64,000 bases of DNA, taken from NCBI GenBank assembly GCA_026398255.1, contig JAPLTG010000015.1, forward strand, positions 186,001-250,000, written 5' to 3'. Position 1 is the first letter of the stretch. Each line of letters begins with the position of its first letter. The translations under genes and the position numbers were made by a program. This DNA is from Verrucomicrobiota bacterium (GTDB lineage Bacteria > Verrucomicrobiota > Verrucomicrobiia > Chthoniobacterales > Terrimicrobiaceae). This document shows positions 20,873 to 30,584 of this stretch, piece after piece. The notes beneath the pieces were generated by a model that was not told where the DNA came from, made no database searches, and was given only the letters and a program-made list of their open reading frames with translations.

Positions 20873-21904
20873 ATGCTTGATTTGAAATCACAGAGGGTGG
20901 ATTCGACGGCTCGGGGATGTGATCTTCCGCGCTTACGGGCGGCGTTACTTGGCGCACTGGTTTGCGGTTTTTTCGCGCTGATTCTTCCGCTCCGTGCGGA
21001 GGGCGAGCCGGTCCAAACCGTGCGGGTTGGTTTTTTCCCGAACATCACCCATGCCCAGGCTCTCGTGGCTTCAAACATGAGCCGCGAAGGGAAAGGTTGG
21101 TTCGAGAGCCGGCTGGGGACGCCTGCGAAAATCGAGTGGAATATCTACAATGCCGGCCCTTCCGCGATGGAGGCGTTTTTCACCAAAGCCATCGACCTCA
21201 GCTATGTCGGCCCGAGCCCGGTGGTCAACGCCCATGTCCGCGCGAACGGCAAGGAAGTCCATGTGCTCTCTGGCGCGATGCGAGGCGGCGAGGCTTTGGT
21301 CGTCCGCGGCGAGGGGATTTTGACCACCGAGGACCTTCGGGGGAAAACCATTGCCACGCCCCAACTGGGAAATACCCAGGATGTGGAGTGCCGCTTCTGG
21401 CTGCTCGAGCATGGGATGAAAGTGACCCTGGTGGGCGGAGCCGCCCGAGTCATCCCGACCGCAAACCCCGACATGCTCCAACTCTTCACTCAGGGAAAAC
21501 TCGATGGCGCATGGACGGTCGAGCCGTGGGTTACCCGCCTTGTGAATGAAGCTGGTGGGTGGATTTTTCATTGCGACCCAAACGCCGTCACCACCGTGCT
21601 CGCGGCCCGCTCGGGATTTCTGGCGGAAAATCCAGAAGTCGCCCGGAGGTTCGCGACCGCCAATGAGGAACTCACTGCTTGGATGATCGCCAATCCCGAG
21701 GAGGCCCGACGACGCATTCGCAACGAACTCAGCGCCATCACACGCCGGGAGATTCCTCAATCCCTGGTCGATGAGGCCTGGCCGCGGCTCCATCCCAACA
21801 CCTCGATTTCCGTGGAGCCGTTCGAGAAATTTCTGGAAAAGGCGAAAAAGGTTGGTTTCCTGCGGGCCGAAGTGAATTTGAAAAACTTGATTTGGAAGCC
21901 ATGA
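20873..21904 (+). CDS. ABC transporter substrate-binding protein (NrtA/SsuA/TauA-like)
   Basis: 343 aa from ATG 20873; a longer frame begins at 20723 but adds no signal sequence. A hydrophobic signal segment (LLGALVCGFFALILPLRA) precedes the mature protein, TVRVGFFPNITHAQALVASN. Ligand-site segments include NAGPSAMEAFFTKAIDLSYV, GPSPVVNAH, GKTIATPQLGNTQDV, and QGKLDGAWTVEPWVTRL. This is the NMT1/SsuA-like periplasmic fold used for nitrate, sulfonates, taurine or thiamine precursors. The substrate cannot be named from sequence. The stop overlaps the ATPase start (ATGA). Confidence 0.85.
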   Translation: MLDLKSQRVDSTARGCDLPRLRAALLGALVCGFFALILPLRAEGEPVQTVRVGFFPNITHAQALVASNMSREGKGWFESRLGTPAKIEWNIYNAGPSAMEAFFTKAIDLSYVGPSPVVNAHVRANGKEVHVLSGAMRGGEALVVRGEGILTTEDLRGKTIATPQLGNTQDVECRFWLLEHGMKVTLVGGAARVIPTANPDMLQLFTQGKLDGAWTVEPWVTRLVNEAGGWIFHCDPNAVTTVLAARSGFLAENPEVARRFATANEELTAWMIANPEEARRRIRNELSAITRREIPQSLVDEAWPRLHPNTSISVEPFEKFLEKAKKVGFLRAEVNLKNLIWKP

Positions 21905-22713
21905 GCCTCGAAGCCGAACTCGCCAACGCCCAGCCCGAGCGCATTGAGATTCAAGGCGTCACCAAATCCTACACCACTCAGCGCGGCACCGTCGTGGCCC
22001 TCGATAATGTCAGCCTCAAAGTCGGCGAGGGGGAATTCCTCTGTTTGGTCGGCCCCAGCGGTTGTGGAAAATCCACGCTCCTGAATATCATCGCCGGCCT
22101 CGACGAGCCCACTTCCGGACGCGCCCTTGCTGCCGGAGAATCGATTCGTGGTCCAGGGCGCGACCGCATGGTGATGTTCCAAGAGCACGCTCTTTTCCCA
22201 TGGCTGGATGTGATCGGGAATGTTCTCTTCGGCCTCCGACTCAAGCCCGGCCTGAACCGCAAGGAGCGCAATGAGGTTGCGCGATACTACCTTCATCTCG
22301 TGGGGTTGAACAAATTTGAGCACGCCAATATCCACGAACTCTCGGGGGGAATGAAACAGCGCGTGGCTCTCGCCCGCGCCCTGGCACCCAATCCTCGCGT
22401 GTTGCTGATGGATGAACCCTTCGCCGCACTCGACGCGCTCACCCGCGAACAACTCTACGGCGACATTCAGCGCATCTGGGAGGCGCGCCGGAAAACCATC
22501 ATCTTCGTCACTCACAATGTCCGAGAGGCGGCCTGCCTCGGAGACAGAGTTCTTCTTTTCTCGCCGAACCCCGGCCGCATTCGCGCGGAGTTTATCATCA
22601 AGCTTCCGCGCCCGAGAGATATCAACAGCATCGAACTCGCCCACTACTCCACGGAAATCACTGCGACCTTGAAAGGCTTCAACTCCGCATCGGGCAAGGA
22701 GGCTTCCGAATGA
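21901..22713 (+). CDS. ABC transporter ATPase (SsuB/TauB/NrtD-like)
   Basis: 270 aa from ATG 21901, overlapping the previous stop. Walker A is GPSGCGKST, Q-loop VMFQEHALFPWLDV, signature LSGGMKQRVALARAL, Walker B VLLMDEPFAALD and H-switch IFVTHNVREA. The PRPRDI tail is typical of nitrate/sulfonate/taurine importer ATPases. It powers uptake with the binding protein upstream and the permease downstream (ATGA overlap at 22710-22713). Confidence 0.93.
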   Translation: MSLEAELANAQPERIEIQGVTKSYTTQRGTVVALDNVSLKVGEGEFLCLVGPSGCGKSTLLNIIAGLDEPTSGRALAAGESIRGPGRDRMVMFQEHALFPWLDVIGNVLFGLRLKPGLNRKERNEVARYYLHLVGLNKFEHANIHELSGGMKQRVALARALAPNPRVLLMDEPFAALDALTREQLYGDIQRIWEARRKTIIFVTHNVREAACLGDRVLLFSPNPGRIRAEFIIKLPRPRDINSIELAHYSTEITATLKGFNSASGKEASE

Positions 22714-23480
22714 TCCGCACCATTTCTTCCACCGCATTCTTCCTCGTTCTTCTTCTCTCCTGGGAAGTCGCATCGCGCTCCGGCCTCTACTCGCCGGTGC
22801 TGCTTCCCTCGCCGCTGAATGTCTTCGAATACCTGTGGCAGTCCGGCATGGATGGCACCCTGTGGACGGCCACGCTGGTGACCATGAAACGCCTCTTGCT
22901 CGGCTATGGAATCGGCCTGCTCTTTGGCGTCCCCCTCGGCCTGCTCACTGCGCGATCCCGGATCATGCAGGACACCCTCGGACTCCTCGCGCTGGGAGTT
23001 CAAACCCTCCCCAGCGTGTGCTGGGTGCCGCTCGCCCTGCTGTGGTTCGGACAATCCGAAGCCGCCATGCTTTTTGTGGTGGTGATGGGAACCCTCTGGT
23101 CGGTGATCATTGCCACCAGCGACGGCGTCCGGGCCATGCCGCCGATTTACCTCCGCGCGGCTCGCACCATGGGCTCGAGCGGACTCCACACTTGGGTCAA
23201 AGTCATCCTTCCCGCCTCGCTTCCATACCTCGTCGGAGGCATGAAACAGGGCTGGGCTTTCGCATGGCGATCGCTCATGGCCGCAGAAATTTTCGTGACC
23301 ATCCTCACCGGCTTTGGCCTTGGCCAACTCCTCCAATATGGCCGCGAACTCCTCGCGATGGACCAAGTGGTCGCTGTCATGGCGATTATCATCGTGATCG
23401 GACTCCTCGCCGACCGAATCCTCTTTTCCCCTTGGGAGCGGTTTTTCCACCGCCGCTGGGGAACCGGTTCCGTGAATTGA
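22710..23480 (+). CDS. ABC transporter permease (SsuC/TauC/NrtB-like)
   Basis: 256 aa inner-membrane subunit with about six transmembrane helices (for example ISSTAFFLVLLLSWEVASRS and VVAVMAIIIVIGLLAD). The EAA loop that docks on the ATPase is YLRAARTMGSSGLHTWVKVI followed by LPASLPYLVGGMKQGWAFAW. LPSPLNVFEYLW near the N-terminus is typical of the family. Last gene of the three-gene importer; it converges on gcvP. Confidence 0.92.
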   Translation: MIRTISSTAFFLVLLLSWEVASRSGLYSPVLLPSPLNVFEYLWQSGMDGTLWTATLVTMKRLLLGYGIGLLFGVPLGLLTARSRIMQDTLGLLALGVQTLPSVCWVPLALLWFGQSEAAMLFVVVMGTLWSVIIATSDGVRAMPPIYLRAARTMGSSGLHTWVKVILPASLPYLVGGMKQGWAFAWRSLMAAEIFVTILTGFGLGQLLQYGRELLAMDQVVAVMAIIIVIGLLADRILFSPWERFFHRRWGTGSVN

Positions 23481-23558
23481 ATTCAGACTCCCCCCACGGT
23501 GCGGCGATGAGCTGATTCCCTTTCGCCGAATACTGGTTCGTTCTCGTGATTTCCTGAA

Positions 23559-26375
23559 TTAGGAACCCACCATCGGCGGGCAGGAGCAGAAGACATGGCG
23601 GTCGCCGTGGACATTGTCGATGCGGGCGACGCTGGGCCAGAATTTGTGCTGACGGAGCCACGGGGCAGGCCAGGCGGCTTGCGAGCGCGGGTAGGGTCGC
23701 GTCCAGTCGTCGGCAGTTACGGCAGCTGCGGTGTGCGGGGCGTTTTTGAGCGGGTTGTTGGTTTTGTCGAACGCACCGGATTCGACCGCGAGAAGTTCGC
23801 CGTGGATCGTGATCATGGCGTCGCAGAAGCGGTCGATTTCGGCTAGGGATTCGCTCTCAGTCGGTTCGACCATGAGCGTTCCGGCGACCGGCCAGCTCAT
23901 CGTCGGGGCGTGGAATCCAAAATCCATCAGGCGCTTCGCAACATCCTCGACCTCGATACCGGCGCGTTGTTTCCACTCGCGCAAATCGAGGATGCATTCG
24001 TGGGCCACGCGGTTGGATTTTCCCCGGTAGAGGATGGGGAAACATTTTTCGAGACGGGTGGCGATGTAGTTTGCACTGAGGATGGAGACGGCCGTGGCGT
24101 CACGAAGGGCGCGGGGGCCCATCATGGCAATATACATCCAGGAAATGACGAGGATGCTCGCGCTGCCAAGGTTCGATTGGGAGACGGGGCCGACGGCGCT
24201 GTTGTTGGCAAGCGGGTCGCCGGGCAGGAAGGGCGCGAGGTGCTTGGCAACGCCGATGGGGCCGACGCCTGGACCGCCTCCGCCATGCGGAATGCAGAAG
24301 GTTTTGTGGAGATTGAGATGGCAGACATCCGCACCAAAATCGCCGGGACGGCAGAGGCCGACCTGGGCGTTCATATTCGCGCCATCCATGTAAACCTGAC
24401 CACCCCCAGCGTGGACGATGTCGCAGATGTCGCGGATGCCTTCCTCGAAAACGCCATGCGTGGAGGGATAGGTGACCATCACGCAGGCGAGCGTGTCGCG
24501 ATGGGCATCGGCTTTGGCGCGGAGGTCGGCGAGGTCGATGTTGCCGGATTGGTCGCAGGCGACGGGGACGACTTTCATGCCGGCCATGACGGCGCTCGCT
24601 GGGTTCGTGCCGTGAGCGGAAACGGGGATGAGGCAGTCGGTGCGCTGAGTTTCGCCGCGAGAGCGGTGCCAGGCACGGATGGCAAGGAGACCGGCGTATT
24701 CGCCCTGCGAGCCGGCGTTGGGTTGAAGAGAAACGGCGGCGAATCCGGTGATTTCGGCGAGCCATTCCTCCAGCTGACGCGCCATTTTTTGATAGCCGAG
24801 AGATTGGTCGGCGGGCGCGGCGGGGTGGAGTGAGGAGACGGTGTCCCAAGTGACCGGGAGCATCTCAGAGGTGGCATTGAGCTTCATCGTGCACGAACCG
24901 AGCGGGATCATGGAGGTCGTGAGCGAGAGGTCCTTCGCCTGCAAACGGCGGATGTATCGGAGCATCTCGGTCTCGGTATGGTGCGTGTTGAAGACCGGGT
25001 GAGTGAGGAAGGGCGAGGTGCGTTGGAAGGCGGGTGGAAAGGTAGCGCGGGCGTCCCGCCCGTGATCGATCAATGGCAGGCGGGACGCCTGCCCTACAAA
25101 GAGCTCGAGCAAAGGACCGAGATCCTCGGTGGTTTCGTCGAGCGAGATGGTAATCGTTGTCGGGTTGAGGAGACGGAGGTTGATGCCGGCCTGAGCGGCG
25201 CGGGCGACCAAGGCTGGGGCGGACTCGTTTTTTGGAGTCACGCTGATTGTATCGAAAAATGCGGCGTGGTGGACGGTGTGACCGGCGTTTTTGAGGGACT
25301 CGGCGAGCTTGGCGGCGTGGCGGTGGATGCGCTCGGCAATCGAGCGGAGGCCCTCGGCGCCGTGATAAACGGCATACATCGAGGCCATGACGGCGAGAAG
25401 AACTTGGGCGGTGCAGATGTTGCTGGTCGCCTTGTCGCGGCGGATGTGTTGCTCGCGGGTCTGGAGAGTGAGGCGCAAGGCGGGATTGCCAGCGGCGTCT
25501 TTCGAAACGCCGACAAGCCGACCGGGGAGGCGACGCTTGTGTTCATCGCGGGTCGCGAGGAAGGCTGCGTGGGGCCCACCGTAGCCGGGAGGGACGCCAA
25601 AGCGCTGGCTCGAACCGATCACGACATCGGCCCCACATTCGCCGGGAGGTTTCAGGAGGGTGAGCGCAAGGAGGTCGGCAGAAACGATGGCGAGAGCACC
25701 GACCGCGTGGGCGCCGGCGACGAGTTTTTCCAAGTCGCCAATCGAGCCGTCGGTGGCTGGGTATTGAAAGAGGGCGGCAAAGACAGGTTCGACGGGAAGG
25801 TTTTCGGCAGGGCCGGTGAGAACCTTGATCCCAAGCGGCTCGGCGCGGGTTTGAAGAACAGCGAGGGTTTGGGGATGGACATGGTCGGCGACGAAAATCG
25901 CATCGCCGCCCTTGATGTCGTGACAAAGCGTCATCGCCTCGGCGGCAGCGGTGGACTCGTCGAGCAGGGAGGCGTTGGAAATCTGCATCCCGGTGAGGTC
26001 GCAAACCATCGTTTGGAAATTGAGAAGCGCCTCGAGACGGCCTTGCGCAATCTCGGCCTGATAGGGGGTATAGGCCGTATACCAGCCGGGATTTTCGAGA
26101 ATGTTGCGGCGAATGACGGCAGGTGTGTGGGTGCCGTGGATGCCCATGCCGAGGTGGTTGGCAGCGATTTTGTTCTCCGACATGATCGCGCGGAGGGCGG
26201 CGAGGGATTTTTCCTCGGAACGCGCGGCGGGGAGGTTCAGGTCGTTTTTAAGCCGGATCGAGGCGGGAACGGTTTCGTTGATCAAGGCGTCGAGCGAGGG
26301 CACGCCAACAGCGGCGCACATGGTTTCAATTTCCTTGGAGTCGGGGCCGATATGGCGGTGGGCAAATGCGGTCAT
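23559..26375 (-). CDS. gcvP: Glycine dehydrogenase (decarboxylating), P-protein
   Basis: 938 aa single-chain P-protein. It decarboxylates glycine with PLP and passes the aminomethyl group to lipoylated GcvH. The N-terminus is [16 protein letters not shown]; the C-terminal half carries [18 protein letters not shown] and the PLP lysine in [20 protein letters not shown] (near residue 690). At about residues 427-444, the junction of the two halves, an insert beginning [16 protein letters not shown] comes from a palindromic repeat at DNA level and keeps the frame open. The next residues, [20 protein letters not shown], are again normal. It is the last gene of the speA-gcvT-gcvH-module-gcvP run. 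Confidence 0.96.
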   Translation of the reverse strand: MTAFAHRHIGPDSKEIETMCAAVGVPSLDALINETVPASIRLKNDLNLPAARSEEKSLAALRAIMSENKIAANHLGMGIHGTHTPAVIRRNILENPGWYTAYTPYQAEIAQGRLEALLNFQTMVCDLTGMQISNASLLDESTAAAEAMTLCHDIKGGDAIFVADHVHPQTLAVLQTRAEPLGIKVLTGPAENLPVEPVFAALFQYPATDGSIGDLEKLVAGAHAVGALAIVSADLLALTLLKPPGECGADVVIGSSQRFGVPPGYGGPHAAFLATRDEHKRRLPGRLVGVSKDAAGNPALRLTLQTREQHIRRDKATSNICTAQVLLAVMASMYAVYHGAEGLRSIAERIHRHAAKLAESLKNAGHTVHHAAFFDTISVTPKNESAPALVARAAQAGINLRLLNPTTITISLDETTEDLGPLLELFVGQASRLPLIDHGRDARATFPPAFQRTSPFLTHPVFNTHHTETEMLRYIRRLQAKDLSLTTSMIPLGSCTMKLNATSEMLPVTWDTVSSLHPAAPADQSLGYQKMARQLEEWLAEITGFAAVSLQPNAGSQGEYAGLLAIRAWHRSRGETQRTDCLIPVSAHGTNPASAVMAGMKVVPVACDQSGNIDLADLRAKADAHRDTLACVMVTYPSTHGVFEEGIRDICDIVHAGGGQVYMDGANMNAQVGLCRPGDFGADVCHLNLHKTFCIPHGGGGPGVGPIGVAKHLAPFLPGDPLANNSAVGPVSQSNLGSASILVISWMYIAMMGPRALRDATAVSILSANYIATRLEKCFPILYRGKSNRVAHECILDLREWKQRAGIEVEDVAKRLMDFGFHAPTMSWPVAGTLMVEPTESESLAEIDRFCDAMITIHGELLAVESGAFDKTNNPLKNAPHTAAAVTADDWTRPYPRSQAAWPAPWLRQHKFWPSVARIDNVHGDRHVFCSCPPMVGS
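25042..25096. repeat. Palindromic REP-like element inside gcvP
   Basis: 55 bases. The left arm GGCGTCCCGCC is the reverse complement of the right arm GGCGGGACGCC. The right unit is itself a hairpin (GGCAGGCG-GGA-CGCCTGCC) followed by CTAC. The 23-base right unit is identical to one at 28036-28058 in gcvT. The element is translated in frame within GcvP. Confidence 0.8.
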
Positions 26376-26432
26376 GTCGAGACGCGGGAGTATGCGAAAC
26401 CCACCGCGAATGGCGAAGAAAATTGCGAGCGA

Positions 26433-26909
26433 TCAGGGTGCCTTTGAGCGCAAGGCTTGAAGCTCAAGAACTGTGTGGAGATCGCGGGGGCGTCCCATTG
26501 CCCGTTTGGCCTCGATCAAGGCATCGAGCGTGAGGGTCCGAATTTCCAACCCCGAAATGTGGATGCTTTGGCTCAGGGGCAGGCAATCTTGAAAACTTCC
26601 CAGCCCCTTGATTTCACCGAGGCAATCGAGTTGTCCCCAATCGGTGGCAAGATAGAGGTTTTTCAAGGCACCCGCGCGGGCTTGGTCCAGAGTAAAGGGA
26701 AGCCTCTGGGGTGTCATTCGATGGCAGGGATTCAGTTCGGCCAAGGCCTCGAAAATCCGCCCGAGGTTTTCAGAATCCATGGGGCAAACGATATCCACAT
26801 CCCTTGTTAGAAGAGCGCTGCCGTGAAGGAGTGCGGCAAGACCTCCGCACAGGATGAAATCCACATTCGCGCGGGCCAGGCGCTCGGTGATTCTCTCAAG
26901 GCTTTTCAT
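26433..26909 (-). CDS. Nucleotidyltransferase-fold protein (DUF6036/AbiEii-like)
   Basis: 158 aa from the ATG at 26909; a longer start at 26948 lies deep in the upstream gene. The fold signature is visible: FILCGGLAALLHGSALLTRD, with the GG motif and DVDIV supplying the D-x-D metal pair. A C-terminal segment (ALIEAKRAMGRPRDLHTVLE) is shared with small nucleotidyltransferases of toxin-antitoxin-like pairs. It overlaps the upstream 70-aa gene by 14 bases, the arrangement of a two-gene module. A target is not predictable. It sits between gcvH and gcvP. Confidence 0.7.
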   Translation of the reverse strand: MKSLERITERLARANVDFILCGGLAALLHGSALLTRDVDIVCPMDSENLGRIFEALAELNPCHRMTPQRLPFTLDQARAGALKNLYLATDWGQLDCLGEIKGLGSFQDCLPLSQSIHISGLEIRTLTLDALIEAKRAMGRPRDLHTVLELQALRSKAP

Positions 26910-27108
26910 GTGATTCGGCGAGGGCCGATTGCAATGCCTCGGCTTCATTGAGGAAGCGGTCGTTTTGGCGGAGGCGTTGCTCCGGAGTCAGGCGTAGGTT
27001 TTCTTCCAGCAACGAGAGATCGATACCGAAAAGCTCGGCACGCTGGATCGCCGTGAGACCGTCATCGGTGCGCCAGAAGCGCTCGAGTTCGGGCGGGAGC
27101 GTCTCCAT
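26896..27108 (-). CDS. Small helical protein paired with the nucleotidyltransferase
   Basis: 70 aa, starting METLPPELERFWRTDDGLTA, acidic and mostly helical, with LTPEQRLRQNDRFLNEAEAL near the middle. The R-L-x-x-N-x-x-F/A-L-x-x-A pattern is common in small proteins encoded before nucleotidyltransferases of the previous type, where they are candidate antitoxins. It lies nine bases downstream of gcvH and overlaps the nucleotidyltransferase start. The function is inferred from the arrangement only. Confidence 0.6.
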   Translation of the reverse strand: METLPPELERFWRTDDGLTAIQRAELFGIDLSLLEENLRLTPEQRLRQNDRFLNEAEALQSALAESHEKP

Positions 27109-27117
27109 GGGGTTTGT

Positions 27118-27498
27118 TTATCCGCCGATTTGGGCGCGGTAGGCGGCGGCGTCTTGGAGGGACTCGAGGTCGGCGGGGTTGGCGAGGCGGATTTTGAAAA
27201 TCCAGCCGGCGCCGAAGGGATCGGTGTTGAGGAGCGAGGGGTCGGCTTCGATCGCTTCGTTGCGTGCCACGACCTCGCCGCTGACGGGTGAGTATATGTC
27301 GCTGGCGGCTTTGACGGATTCCACAACGGCGGCGATGTCGCCGGCTTTCACCGTTTTTCCGATGGCGGGAGGTTCGGCGAAGACGATGTCGGTGAGTTCG
27401 GCCTGGGCGTGGTCGGTGATGCCGACCGTGCCGGTGTCGCCCTCGACGAGGATCCATTCGTGACTGGTGGCGTAGCGGAGGTTTTCGGGAACATTCAT
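27118..27498 (-). CDS. gcvH: Glycine cleavage system H protein
   Basis: 126 aa lipoyl carrier that shuttles the aminomethyl intermediate between GcvP, GcvT and Lpd. [20 protein letters not shown] is canonical. The lipoylation site is Lys63 in [19 protein letters not shown], and [13 protein letters not shown] closes the domain. The start overlaps the gcvT stop (ATGA, 27495-27498). Confidence 0.97.
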   Translation of the reverse strand: MNVPENLRYATSHEWILVEGDTGTVGITDHAQAELTDIVFAEPPAIGKTVKAGDIAAVVESVKAASDIYSPVSGEVVARNEAIEADPSLLNTDPFGAGWIFKIRLANPADLESLQDAAAYRAQIGG

Positions 27499-28574
27499 GG
27501 TTTTTTAAGGAATGGTTTTTTGACGACCTCGGCGCGGAAGCGGCGGTCGCGGACTTCGATTTGGACTTCCTGACCGAGATCGCAGTAGGCGGGCGGCAGG
27601 TAGGCGAGGGCGATGCCGTAGCCAAGGCTAGGCGAGAGCGCGCCACTGGTGGTTTCGGTGACGGGCTCGCCGTTCACGAACACGCGGTAGTGCGAGCGGA
27701 TCGGCGGGGATTTGTCGGTGACGCGCAGGGCGCAGAGTTTGTGGGGGAGGATGGAATGTTGCTTCTGCGCAAGGAGTGCGTCGCGACCGAGGAAGGCGGG
27801 CTTTTTGAGATCGCAGAAAAATCCGAGTCCGGCCTCGAGCGGTGTGCGGTCGGGCGAGAGGTCGGAGCCGTTGAGCGGGTAGCACATTTCGAGGCGGAGC
27901 GTGTCGCGGGCTCCAAGGCCGCAGGGCGTGGCGCCTGCTGCCAGAGCGGCTTGCCAGGCGGCCGTAGCTTCGGAGGCGGGCACGATCCACTCGAAGCCGT
28001 TTTCGCCGGTGTAGCCGGTGGTGGCGGTAAAAGATGGCAGGCGGGACGCCTGCCCTACGGGCATTTCGTGAACGCGGTTGCGCTCGGCGGGCATGGGGCG
28101 GTGGAAGAGTTTTTTGAAAACCTCGGCGGCTTTCGGGCCTTGGATGGCGAGGGCGGCGAACTCCGAACTGCGGTCGGTGAATGTCACGCCTGGCGCAGCG
28201 TGTTTTTTCAACCAGGCGGCGTCTTCGTCAATTTTCGCGGCGTTGACGATGAGGAGATATTTTTCCTCCGCGAGGCGGTAGGCGATGAGGTCGTCGATCA
28301 CGCCGCCGCGTTCATTGAGGAGCAGCGAGTATTGGGCTTGGCCGACGGGGACGGAAGTGAGGTTGTTCGTGAGGAGCGAGTCGAGCCAAGCGGTGGCACC
28401 GGGGCCTTCGACGAAAAACTCGCCCATGTGCGAGATGTCGAACACGCCGCAGGATTCGCGCACGGCTTTGTGCTCTTGGAGGATTCCGGTGTATTGAACC
28501 GGCATTTCCCATCCGGCGAATTCGACGATGCGGCCGCCGGCGGCGAGGTGTTGGTCGTGAAGTGGAGTGCGCAT
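27495..28574 (-). CDS. gcvT: Aminomethyltransferase (T-protein)
   Basis: 359 aa. It releases ammonia and transfers the methylene group to tetrahydrofolate. The N-terminus is [54 protein letters not shown] and [19 protein letters not shown] are family motifs. Just before TGYTGENG, residues ~173-180 (GQASRLP) are encoded by a 23-base palindromic repeat also found in gcvP. Its ATG overlaps the last base of the speA stop (TAATG), so gcvT has no room for its own leader or a glycine riboswitch. Confidence 0.95.
   Translation of the reverse strand: MRTPLHDQHLAAGGRIVEFAGWEMPVQYTGILQEHKAVRESCGVFDISHMGEFFVEGPGATAWLDSLLTNNLTSVPVGQAQYSLLLNERGGVIDDLIAYRLAEEKYLLIVNAAKIDEDAAWLKKHAAPGVTFTDRSSEFAALAIQGPKAAEVFKKLFHRPMPAERNRVHEMPVGQASRLPSFTATTGYTGENGFEWIVPASEATAAWQAALAAGATPCGLGARDTLRLEMCYPLNGSDLSPDRTPLEAGLGFFCDLKKPAFLGRDALLAQKQHSILPHKLCALRVTDKSPPIRSHYRVFVNGEPVTETTSGALSPSLGYGIALAYLPPAYCDLGQEVQIEVRDRRFRAEVVKKPFLKKP
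28036..28058. repeat. Palindromic REP-like element inside gcvT
   Basis: 23 bases: an 8-base-pair hairpin GGCAGGCG-GGA-CGCCTGCC followed by CTAC, identical to 25074-25096 in gcvP. It is translated in frame. Confidence 0.8.
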
Positions 28575-30517
28575 TAGGCGGTGGGCGGCTTGGCGTGTTG
28601 GTCGTCGAAATTCAAGTAGGTGTAGAGCGTGAGACTTTTCTCGTAGTCGTCAAGCAGACGCATGGCCTCGTTTGGCTTGAGGCGGTCGGATTTGATGGCG
28701 GCGTCGGTCTGCGCCTTCATGCGGCGGGCGAGTTCGTTCACATCCCACTGGGTGAGGCTGAGGACCTGTCCAATCGTGCTGCCGGGGAGGATTTCCTCGA
28801 TGTAGTAGCCGCTGTCCTCGTCCTCATCGAGGTAGATGTGCATTTCGTTCACACGGCCGAAGAGGTTGTGGAGATCGCCCATGATGTCCTGGTAGGCACC
28901 GGCGAGGAAGAAGCCGATATAGTAAGGCTCGCCGGACTTCCAGCGGTGGAGCGGGAGGGTTTCCTTCACATCCTGGATGTCGATGAACTTCGCCACCTTG
29001 CCATCCGAGTCGCAGGTGATATCCACGAGCGTGGCGTTGCGGTCCGGCGCTTCGTTGAGGCGCTGGATCGGCATGACGGGGAAAAGCTGGCCAAGCGCCC
29101 AGTGGTCGAGGAGGGATTGGAAAACGGAGAAGTTGCAGAGGTATTGGTCGCCGAGGGCGTTTTGGATTTCCTGCACCTCCTCGGGAAGCGGCTCGGATTT
29201 GTCGAAAAGCTCCACGGTGCGCGTGGCGATCTGCCAATAGACGGTCTCAATGCCTGCCTTGGTGCGAAGGTCGAGCAGGCCGAGGTCGAACATCGACTGC
29301 GCGCGCTCGCGGATTTCCTGGGCGTCGTGGAAATTCTCGAGGCGGCGATCCATCGAGAGACCGGCTTGGATTTCCAGGATGTCGGCAAGTAGGTTCGGCT
29401 GGCCGTCAGGGGCGGGCGTGGGAGGAATCTCGATGTGGCTGGCTTTTTCGATCGCGCCGAAGGCCTCAACGATCAACACGGAATGCTGGGCGACGATGGC
29501 GCGACCGCTTTCGCTGACCAGAACGGGGTGCGGGACGGACTCGGAGTCGCAGACCTCTTTCACGGTGTAGACGATGTCGCGCACATATTCGTCCATCGAA
29601 TAATTCATCGAGCTATCGAATGTGGTGCGCGAGCCGTCGTAGTCCACGCCGAGGCCGCCGCCGACATCGAGGTAGCCGAGTTCGTGGCCCATCTTCGAAA
29701 GTTTCGCGTAGAAGCGGGCGGCTTCGCGGACGGCGCGCTTGATGGTTCCGATGTCGGGAACCTGCGAGCCGACATGGAAGTGGACGAGCTTGAGGCAATG
29801 AGCGAGCCCGGCGGCGTGGAGCATGTCGCTGGCCTCGACCAGGTCGGCAGTGGAGAGGCCGAACTTGGCATTCTCACCGCCGCTGGTGGCCCATTTGCCC
29901 GCGCCTTTGGAGAGCAGTCGAACGCGCAGGCCGATCATCGGCTCGGTTTTCATGTCCTGCGACACGCGGAGGATGTGGGCCAACTCCTCGAGTTTTTCGA
30001 CAACGAGGATGACTTTTTTTCCGAGCTTGCGGCCGAGCAGCGCGCTGCGGATGAAGCTCGTGTCTTTGTAGCCATTGCAGATCACAAGGCTTTCGGGATC
30101 GGTATGGACCGAGAGCGCGGCGAGGAGTTCGGGCTTGCTGCCTGCCTCGATGCCGAAGTGCCAGGGCTGGCCGGCGTCGAGAATTTCCTCCACGACTTCG
30201 CGGAGTTGGTTGACCTTGATCGGGAACACGCCGCGATAGGGCGCGGTGTAGTTGGCCTCTGCAATGGCTCCGGCGAATGCCTTGTTGATCGTCTCCACGC
30301 GGTCGCGCAGGAGGTCGTGGAACCGCACCACCAGCGGAAAGGCAAGGTTGTGCGCGCGGGCTTGGGCGACGACTTCCATGAGATCGATCGTCTCGCCATT
30401 GCGCTTGGGATGGACGACGACATGGCCGGATTCATTGATGGCGAAATACCCCCCACCCCAGCGTTCTATGCTGTAGAGATCGGCGGCGTCCTGAATGGAG
30501 AATGAAGGCGGGTTCAT
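28574..30517 (-). CDS. speA: Biosynthetic arginine decarboxylase
   Basis: 647 aa from the ATG at 30517; ATG 30559 would add 14 residues. PLP-dependent decarboxylation of arginine to agmatine, the first step of a putrescine route. The N-terminal YSIERWGGGYFAIN and YRGVFPIKVNQLREVVE contain the PLP lysine, then GIEAGSKPELL, HFHVGSQVPDI and the glycine loop GYLDVGGGLGVDYDGS. The C-terminal region has CDSDGKVAKFID and HNLFGRVNEMHIYLDEDE. Length matches SpeA (~650 aa). It is the first gene of the overlapping speA-gcvT-gcvH run, an unusual partner for the glycine cleavage genes. No agmatinase gene is nearby. Confidence 0.95.
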   Translation of the reverse strand: MNPPSFSIQDAADLYSIERWGGGYFAINESGHVVVHPKRNGETIDLMEVVAQARAHNLAFPLVVRFHDLLRDRVETINKAFAGAIAEANYTAPYRGVFPIKVNQLREVVEEILDAGQPWHFGIEAGSKPELLAALSVHTDPESLVICNGYKDTSFIRSALLGRKLGKKVILVVEKLEELAHILRVSQDMKTEPMIGLRVRLLSKGAGKWATSGGENAKFGLSTADLVEASDMLHAAGLAHCLKLVHFHVGSQVPDIGTIKRAVREAARFYAKLSKMGHELGYLDVGGGLGVDYDGSRTTFDSSMNYSMDEYVRDIVYTVKEVCDSESVPHPVLVSESGRAIVAQHSVLIVEAFGAIEKASHIEIPPTPAPDGQPNLLADILEIQAGLSMDRRLENFHDAQEIRERAQSMFDLGLLDLRTKAGIETVYWQIATRTVELFDKSEPLPEEVQEIQNALGDQYLCNFSVFQSLLDHWALGQLFPVMPIQRLNEAPDRNATLVDITCDSDGKVAKFIDIQDVKETLPLHRWKSGEPYYIGFFLAGAYQDIMGDLHNLFGRVNEMHIYLDEDEDSGYYIEEILPGSTIGQVLSLTQWDVNELARRMKAQTDAAIKSDRLKPNEAMRLLDDYEKSLTLYTYLNFDDQHAKPPTA

Positions 30518-30584
30518 GAAAGTGGCGGGCACACTAGGACTCTTCGGGAAAATTTCCATGCGAAAGCGCGGGCATTTTTGGGGG

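Noticed and set aside
24978-26447. A 489-codon open frame on the plus strand opposite gcvP, and a similar long one opposite speA (29435-30505).
   Set aside because: Both are antisense shadows of clearly conserved genes in GC-rich DNA; the products are low-complexity Gly/Asp/Val-rich and match no family.
30518-30584. Glycine riboswitch controlling the gcv genes.
   Set aside because: gcvT overlaps speA directly, and the 67 bases upstream of speA are too short and lack the aptamer core.
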